Source: Phoronis australis (taxonomy: Eukaryota; Phoronida; Phoronidae). From it: 64,000 nucleotides of DNA. Made by a program: the position numbers and the translations under genes. Below the pieces are notes generated by a model, which saw only the letters and a program-made list of their open reading frames with translations, had not been told where the DNA came from and did no database searches. Positions within the stretch are counted from its first letter, which is position 1. The number at the start of each line of letters is the position of its first letter. Positions 58,606 to 64,000 of the stretch are shown here, piece after piece. Where the stretch lies: contig NMRA01000421.1 in the NCBI GenBank assembly GCA_002633005.1, positions 336,542 through 400,541 of the forward strand, written 5' to 3'.

Positions 58606-59283
58606 TCCACGGACTTATCTTCTAGAGGAAGACGTGTTTTTCCTTTGGAAGGTTTTTTCGCGCAAGTTACACCGCGACCACGCTCAATTGCATAACTCTT
58701 TGCTAATGAGCATTTTCTTCTTATCAACTATATCATCATCTTGGAAGTTTTGGCCGACCGAGCTCACCGACTCTGTGTGACTCGACGGGCCACACAATGC
58801 CCGGTTTTACCGGCGCTGAGCATTACGACTCTCTATTGGCCTTATCGTATTTTCAGGCCTACCTGCTTTGGGGCTTCCGTGACTCGACACGGACCATGTG
58901 GAGTGGTTGATAGTTGTTCTATCCTCGTACGCTTAACTCTTTGCGTATTTAACACTCACATTTGGGCTTTTGGCACAGCGCACATGAGGCTCGCATGACT
59001 CATCAGTCAAGTATTTCTTTGTGTGCCTCACTGTACTGACACGTTACGTCATACCCACGCACAGCTGTACATTGTTTACCACTTTGTACACGCCTTTGAC
59101 CTTTGCACCGAATGTGCCCTCTTTGTGCTCGGCACTGTCGACGCCAGCGATCCTGACACTCTTTTGTTCGTCGGTTGCCATCGCTTCCCGGTTACACCCG
59201 GGTTTTTCGAGTTGCACTCGCTGCCCGCTCTAATCCCTGGGAACGCATCTTAGTCATTCACACATTATGCAGCGCGGGTTTTT
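58606..59283. other. DIRS 5' leader
   Basis: Untranslated region between the left repeat and the promoter-like cluster. Short overlapping open frames are present, but none resembles a protein domain. Confidence 0.5.
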
Positions 59284-59400
59284 ACAGCCAATCCCGGCGC
59301 ACTTGTGAGGTCACGTGCGGAGGTGGTTCGTTCCCACCAATCAGTTTCCACCCTCGGGTATTTAGGCATTTGCTGTTGCAGGCTCGGACATATCGCAGTT
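59284..59400 (+). promoter_or_regulatory. Candidate internal DIRS promoter
   Basis: In order: a CCAAT box (GCCAATC near 59286), an E-box TCACGTG (59311-59317), a full NF-Y-type site ACCAATCAG (59336-59344) and a TATTTAG TATA-like box (59359-59365), followed about 75 bp later by the ATG of the long frame. Spacing suits a transcription start near 59390. Confidence 0.45.
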
Positions 59401-59436
59401 TTCGCCTGTTCGTAGCGCATCAGACAGCACTTCATC

Positions 59437-62400
59437 ATGCCGAAGGACTCCGCCGATAGGAAATCTGGATCAACTTCGATCGAGAAGCCCCCGAAGAAGA
59501 CATCTTCAAGTTCAGTTACACTGCCGTCCATCGATTCCCTGACGCGGGCTTCGTCGCCTGACCGTCAGCCGCCGCCGAGTGAACCGTCCACCACCGCCGC
59601 TTCAGCCACCGCCGCCCAGACTCCGGAACCCACTACGGACCGGAGTTTATTCAATCCCCCGACGCTGATGCCGTCTTGGCCGCCCTTCTACGCGCCACCA
59701 CCCCCACACATGGGCGGTTACCATTACTGGCCGCAACCTGTTCCCATGGAGGACTATGCGCACTTCGCTCCCTCCTCCGATTCTGAAGACGAGACAGCTT
59801 CCACCTCGCCACTTTCTGGAGCGCCTCTCCCCCACAGTGCTGAGCCGCCATTTGTCGGGTTGCTGGCGTCTCATTTGGCGGATCAGTCCGAGGAGCAAGC
59901 GCCGCCAGTATCGGACGCTGTTGCGTCCCTCGTCAACTCCCTATGGGAGCGGGGTAAGGCTTTCGATATAAAGCAGGCACACGATAACCACCCCCGGCCC
60001 GATAACATTACAGTCCACAAGACGGACTTGAATGAAGAAATTGCTGACGTGGTGCAAAACCACAAAACTGTGAAATTTAAAGAGGGCCAGTTGAAATCTG
60101 CGCAGTCGGCAATAGCCAGGGCGGCCATTCCCCTGACTAAATTGGTGGACACCCTGATCACCACAGCTCCCAAACATCTAAACGCCAAGGACTTGGTGGA
60201 CAACACTGTAGACGCGCTAGGTCTCCTGGGCTATGCTAGCGCGAAGATCAACTCCACTAGACGAGACATTATAAAGCCCCATCTCAACTCAAAGTACCAT
60301 TCGGCACTCAACAAGGCCAGTGCCTCAGACAAGCTCCTGTTTGGAGACCAGTTGGGAGAGAAGTGCAAACAGGCCTCTCAGGCCCTTAATCTCGCCCGGA
60401 CTCCCATGACTGCGAGACACTCTACACGCCGGCCGTCGCCCTACCCTGCCTCCTACAGACGGGCCTATCAGCGCCAGCCGCAACACGGCTATCGCCCTTT
60501 TTTAGGTGAGCATTCATTTGTACTGTCGAATGCACCAAATTTTATGCGGGCGGCAGCTCGTAGTGGACATGTTTGTCAATCTGCTACTAATACTCTTGCA
60601 TTGTCTCTTGACAGGCCAACAGTACACTCAAAAACGGCACCCACCACGGAAGCCAGCCACAGCCACCAGACAGACTGCCAACCGAAAATAGACTTATCTT
60701 CCGTAAGTAAAATATCCTTGGTCCTCTCTGACCTTGAGACCTCCTTGGCCAGAGGGGTTAGTTACTGTGTCCCTAAGTGGCGTCAAATTACTAAGGATCC
60801 TCGCATACTGGCCATTGTCACCGGCTATGAAATTGAATTTGACCTGCTTCCTACTCAAACACAACCAGGTACCAATGCAAAATTTTCGCCACTTGAACAA
60901 CAGTTCCTGCGTAGGGAAATTCAATCCATGCTGGCTAAACAAGTCATTGAACGCTGTCCTCACTCTCCTGGACAATTTGTGTCTCCCGTTTTTCTTCGAC
61001 CTAAGAAAGTTGCAAATGAGTTTCGGTTTATCCTTAATTTGAAGACCTTAAACTCTTATGTTGCTTATCATCATTTCAAAATGGATACCTTTGAATCGGC
61101 ACTTCGCTTAGTGACGCGGGATTGTTACTTTATCAGTTTAGATTTGTCTGACGCTTATTATAGCATCCCAATAGCCAGGCATCATCGAAAGTACTTGCGA
61201 TTCAGGCATGATGATGCGCTTTACCAATTTACGGCTTTGCCAAATGGTTTAAGTTCAGGACCGCGTATCTTCACTAAGTTGCTTAAGGTGCCCCTGGCGG
61301 AACTTCGCCGCGTTCATGATGTCACTATAACGGCCTACATAGATGACACCTTAATTGTGAATTCTGACCCTGACAAGTGTGAAAATGATGGGGTACTGAC
61401 AGCCACATTACTACAAGATCTTGGTTTCACAGTCAGCAAAACTAAGAGCGTTTTGACACCTTCTCAGGAAATAGACTTTTTAGGGTTCCATATTGACTCG
61501 AGAACAATGACCGTCACTTTACCGCCCTCCAAAGCAGAGAAGCTTATATCTCTGCTTAATGATTTTTTATGTATGGATTGTATCTCTATACGGGATGTTG
61601 CAAAGTTAGTGGGTACATTACTGGCAACTCACCCTGGCAATCGCTATGCGCAACTGTTTACAAAGCAGCTGGAAATCGACAAGAATGTTGCTCTGCAGCA
61701 ATCCGGTCGTAACTTCGAGAGTGTCATGTCCCTTAGTCAACTTGCTTATCAAGATCTATCTTGGTGGACCACTAATGTTGCTCACTGCTTTGCTCCAGTG
61801 TACCTCGGTGACCCTGACTGTGTGTTCTACACCGATGCTAGTTTACAGGGATGGGGTTGCAATATTCCTTCTCGGAATAAAACGTTTGGTGGGCGTTGGG
61901 ATTACACTGAAGTTACTTGGCATATTAATGAGCTTGAACTCACTGCAGTTTATTATTCCTTACAATCTGTATTTGCAAACATGAGAAATATTCATTTACG
62001 GGTCATGACTGACAACACAACAACAATGCAGTGTATACGTCATCAGGGCTCTGTACACTCATATCGCTGTAACAAGGTTACCCGAAAAATCTGGCTCTGG
62101 TTAGTCGAGAGAAACATTTGGTTGTCAGCTGGCTTTTGCCCTGGTAAACAAAATGTCGCTGCAGACACAGCATCCAGGGTTTTCAAAGATGAAACCGAGT
62201 GGACATTACTTCCACATGTTTTTCGAAAAATTTGCACAAAATTTGGGAACCCGTCCATTGATTTGTTCGCATCAAGACTTAATTATAAGGTGAAACCCTT
62301 TTGCTCTTGGCAACCAGACCCAGAAGCTGCATTGGTGGATAGCTTTATGTGTCATTGGGGGAATTACAAATTGATTTATGCTTTTCCACCCTTCGCGATT

Positions 62401-62769
62401 TTGAATGCAGTCATTCAAAAATGGATTATGGACGAGGCTGATGGTATTATCATTGTGCCCTTCTGGCCAACAAAGCCCTGGTTTACTATGATGACTCCCA
62501 TGATCATAGGGACACCGTTTATCATTCCAGCTACTAATCATACTTTGGTTTTGCCTTCTAGACCTCAGGCCCGGCCCATGGACAAACTCTACCTGATGGT
62601 GACGCACTTGTCAGGCAGGCTCTACAGACAAAAGGATACAGCCCATCTGTCATCACCACCATCATGGCGTCCCGACGAAAGTCCTCTTCAGACCTCTACA
62701 GCTGCTACATCAAACAGTGGATTCTCTATTGTAGTCAGAGGGACATTGCTCCAGTGTTTGCACCTGTAG
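59437..62769 (+). CDS. DIRS Gag-RT-RNase H-methyltransferase-like polyprotein
   Basis: One 1110-codon frame. Residues 1-345 are Gag-like: a Pro/Ser-rich N-terminus, then a helical LVDTLI...APKHL region and an Arg-rich tail. Residues about 445-690 are reverse transcriptase, with SLDLSDAYY (Asp 569) and YIDD (Asp 636-637), followed by DFLGFHID. Residues about 795-935 are RNase H, with YTDAS (Asp 800), ELELTAV and MTDN. Residues about 938-1080 start IDLFASRLN and include YAFPPF, the methyltransferase-like (DAM-type) domain of DIRS elements. The start ATG follows a promoter-like cluster. A putative intron lies inside at 60506-60614. The frame overlaps the recombinase ORF by 106 nt. Confidence 0.93.
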   Translation: MPKDSADRKSGSTSIEKPPKKTSSSSVTLPSIDSLTRASSPDRQPPPSEPSTTAASATAAQTPEPTTDRSLFNPPTLMPSWPPFYAPPPPHMGGYHYWPQPVPMEDYAHFAPSSDSEDETASTSPLSGAPLPHSAEPPFVGLLASHLADQSEEQAPPVSDAVASLVNSLWERGKAFDIKQAHDNHPRPDNITVHKTDLNEEIADVVQNHKTVKFKEGQLKSAQSAIARAAIPLTKLVDTLITTAPKHLNAKDLVDNTVDALGLLGYASAKINSTRRDIIKPHLNSKYHSALNKASASDKLLFGDQLGEKCKQASQALNLARTPMTARHSTRRPSPYPASYRRAYQRQPQHGYRPFLGEHSFVLSNAPNFMRAAARSGHVCQSATNTLALSLDRPTVHSKTAPTTEASHSHQTDCQPKIDLSSVSKISLVLSDLETSLARGVSYCVPKWRQITKDPRILAIVTGYEIEFDLLPTQTQPGTNAKFSPLEQQFLRREIQSMLAKQVIERCPHSPGQFVSPVFLRPKKVANEFRFILNLKTLNSYVAYHHFKMDTFESALRLVTRDCYFISLDLSDAYYSIPIARHHRKYLRFRHDDALYQFTALPNGLSSGPRIFTKLLKVPLAELRRVHDVTITAYIDDTLIVNSDPDKCENDGVLTATLLQDLGFTVSKTKSVLTPSQEIDFLGFHIDSRTMTVTLPPSKAEKLISLLNDFLCMDCISIRDVAKLVGTLLATHPGNRYAQLFTKQLEIDKNVALQQSGRNFESVMSLSQLAYQDLSWWTTNVAHCFAPVYLGDPDCVFYTDASLQGWGCNIPSRNKTFGGRWDYTEVTWHINELELTAVYYSLQSVFANMRNIHLRVMTDNTTTMQCIRHQGSVHSYRCNKVTRKIWLWLVERNIWLSAGFCPGKQNVAADTASRVFKDETEWTLLPHVFRKICTKFGNPSIDLFASRLNYKVKPFCSWQPDPEAALVDSFMCHWGNYKLIYAFPPFAILNAVIQKWIMDEADGIIIVPFWPTKPWFTMMTPMIIGTPFIIPATNHTLVLPSRPQARPMDKLYLMVTHLSGRLYRQKDTAHLSSPPSWRPDESPLQTSTAATSNSGFSIVVRGTLLQCLHL
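60506..60614 (+). other. Putative 109-nt spliceosomal intron within the Gag-Pol frame
   Basis: Donor TTTAG|GTGAGC, a TACTAAT branch-site match at 60585-60591, then a pyrimidine-rich stretch and TTGACAG|G about 23 nt later. The segment is AT-rich against GC-rich flanks. It is open in the polyprotein frame but 109 nt long, so removing it shifts the frame and brings in TAG at 60689-60691. Spliced RNA would give a Gag of about 381 residues with a basic tail (QKRHPPRKP, RQTANRK). Unspliced RNA gives Gag-RT. Confidence 0.65.
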
Positions 62770-63575
62770 GAGAGGGACTTTCTTTTCTCCAAACACTTGT
62801 CAACCATAATAAGGGCTACAGTGTCCTTAATACTGCCCGCTCTGCACTTTCTTCTGTTATGATTTTACCAGGCAATGAGACCTTTGGTTCTAATCCAGAT
62901 GTAGTTCGTTTTATGAAGGGTGTTGCAAATATGAACCCCCCTAGACCTCGTTATGTTGATACCTGGGACGTGAATGTAGTGTTAGATTTCCTAAAATCAT
63001 GGGGTCCGGCTAAGTTGTTACCAATAGCGAAATTAACTATGAAGACTGTTATGCTTATACTAATTCTCACCGGACAACGTCCGCAGATCATCTCTGCCCT
63101 TAACGTAGATTCCATGAACATTTCAGCCTCTAAATTTACCTTTACCATTGCAAGCAAGGATCTTAAACAAGGCCGTCTTAATTATAAACCTGAACTGTTA
63201 CACCTGAAAGCTTTTCCGTCAGATAAGCGGTTGTGCATTTATCATTATTTGACTGTATACTTAAAACGTACTCTAGACTATCGGGGGTCATGTAAAGCAC
63301 TATTTCTTACTGTTACTAGACCGTATAAAGCAGCCACAGGTGATACTGTACGGCGATGGATCCGAAACGTCTTATCGGAGGCTGGTATAAATGTCAATGT
63401 ATATAAACCCGGTAGTGTTAGATCAGCTTCTGTTAGCAAAGCTAGTGTGTCTGGAGCCACTGTTGAGGAGATTATGAAGGCAGGTGGTTGGTCACGGCCT
63501 TCGACATTTAGCAAATATTACAAGAAACCTATCAACAGAGAATCTAAAACCTTGGCAGAATTTGTATTGCATTAA
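62664..63575 (+). CDS. DIRS tyrosine recombinase
   Basis: 303 codons, ATG at 62664, TAA at 63573-63575; overlaps the polyprotein end in another frame. An N-terminal SAM-like DNA-binding part (residues 1-100) precedes the catalytic part: LILTGQRPQ (Arg 139), a Lys-containing turn near SKDLKQG (165-170), PGSVRSAS (Arg 253), GGWSRPSTF (Trp 276 in place of the second His, usual in this family) and YY (285-286), where the nucleophile is expected at one of the two. The usual HxxR motif reads GxxR (Gly 250). The enzyme would insert the circular DNA copy into the host genome. Confidence 0.92.
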   Translation: MASRRKSSSDLYSCYIKQWILYCSQRDIAPVFAPVGEGLSFLQTLVNHNKGYSVLNTARSALSSVMILPGNETFGSNPDVVRFMKGVANMNPPRPRYVDTWDVNVVLDFLKSWGPAKLLPIAKLTMKTVMLILILTGQRPQIISALNVDSMNISASKFTFTIASKDLKQGRLNYKPELLHLKAFPSDKRLCIYHYLTVYLKRTLDYRGSCKALFLTVTRPYKAATGDTVRRWIRNVLSEAGINVNVYKPGSVRSASVSKASVSGATVEEIMKAGGWSRPSTFSKYYKKPINRESKTLAEFVLH

Positions 63576-63657
63576 TTGTATATGTTGACCTACCAATACA
63601 AATTACTCGAACATTTGGTGTTGTTTGCTGTCCACTTTCTGTGATCAACTTTCAAGT

Positions 63658-63779
63658 CTCATGGTAGTACTCGGGGGAATTCTGGGAGGAATAAAATTAT
63701 ACAGTTAGACGAACTTACCTTAAGTGAAGGATGACTGTAATTTTATGTATCCCCAGAATTCCCCCAGAGTGCTAACATG
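63658..63779 (+). repeat. DIRS internal complementary region
   Basis: The left part (63658-63697) is complementary to the element's left end. The right part (from about 63695 to 63779) is complementary to its right end. They meet at a shared AATT, as expected for the template that joins the two ends of the circular intermediate. Confidence 0.87.
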
Positions 63780-63831
63780 CCCTCCACATCCCACCCTGTT
63801 AGCACTCTCTTGATCACAGAAGAGCTTTAAA

Positions 63832-63946
63832 GAATGGTCCGCTTTGCGCATGTCCGTATCTCATGTTAGCACTCTGGGGGAATTCTGGGGATACATAAAA
63901 TTACAGTCATCCTTCACTTAAGGTAAGTTCGTCTAACTGTATAATT
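63832..63946 (+). repeat. DIRS right inverted terminal repeat
   Basis: Starts 'gaatggtccgctttgcgcat', inverted relative to the left repeat, then extends about 46 bp further outward than the left repeat, ending 'ctgtataatt'. A longer right repeat is known from DIRS1. Together with the complementary region it can form an 84-bp hairpin. Confidence 0.87.
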
Positions 63947-64000
63947 AAAGGGCAGTGTCGTCGCTAATAGTTGCTTATTTTTTGCTTGAATAATCACCAA

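Larger units (their letters stand above)
58539..63946 (+). mobile_element. Complete DIRS-type tyrosine-recombinase retrotransposon
   Basis: A 5.4-kb element with every structural hallmark of DIRS1-like retrotransposons: inverted terminal repeats, an internal complementary region after the last gene, a Gag-RT-RNase H-methyltransferase-like frame and an overlapping tyrosine recombinase. There are no LTRs, no integrase and no target duplication. Such elements replicate through a circular DNA intermediate inserted by the recombinase (family knowledge). Long intact frames suggest recent activity, although one recombinase catalytic residue is changed. Confidence 0.92.

Noticed and set aside
59647-60206. 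Several - and alternate + frames over the DIRS Gag region
   Set aside because: Shadows of the GC-rich Gag coding frame; none has domain resemblance.

Overview
The window is animal nuclear DNA: AT-rich, intron-bearing and dense in decayed transposable elements. There are no operons or ribosome binding sites. It carries pieces of two conserved single-copy animal genes. NAA60 (Golgi N-alpha-acetyltransferase 60) lies on the + strand and enters from the left edge. A synaptotagmin-15-like gene (SYT15) lies on the - strand, spread over about 16 kb. Single-copy SYT15/NAA60 orthologues together with DIRS, Penelope-like, Gypsy and LINE elements suggest an invertebrate, probably an outbred marine species such as an invertebrate deuterostome. 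The species cannot be named from sequence alone. Two tandem duplications whose copies meet exactly at a lone N look like two haplotypes kept in a draft assembly, which also fits a highly heterozygous animal.

Layout. 1-2.5 kb: last three coding exons of NAA60; the final intron carries the signals of a minor-spliceosome AT-AC intron. 2.5-12.4 kb: intergenic, with a dispersed repeat, a hAT-type MITE with a perfect 8-bp target duplication, and short motif clusters. 12.8-29.0 kb: SYT15 (five exons firmly placed, one tentative). Its introns contain a 2-kb TTAA-flanked transposon, a foldback element, a palindromic MITE, a pentanucleotide satellite and a Penelope-like element. 29-45 kb: no gene recognised except a candidate promoter/first exon next to a 180-N gap; it also holds two suspect haplotype duplications and a LINE 3' fragment. 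45-46 kb: a 1.07-kb foldback element. 49-50.2 kb: a frameshifted LINE reverse transcriptase. 54-58 kb: short MITEs, a Gypsy RNase H fragment between inverted repeats, and two minisatellites.

58.5-63.95 kb: a structurally complete DIRS-type tyrosine-recombinase retrotransposon with inverted terminal repeats, an internal complementary region, one long Gag-RT-RNase H-methyltransferase-like frame and an overlapping tyrosine recombinase. Inside the long frame lies a 109-nt segment with donor, branch site and acceptor. Removing it would end translation 25 codons later and yield Gag alone, so splicing could set the Gag : Gag-Pol ratio. This is the most interesting candidate system in the window, tempered by a recombinase in which the usual catalytic His of the HxxR motif is Gly.
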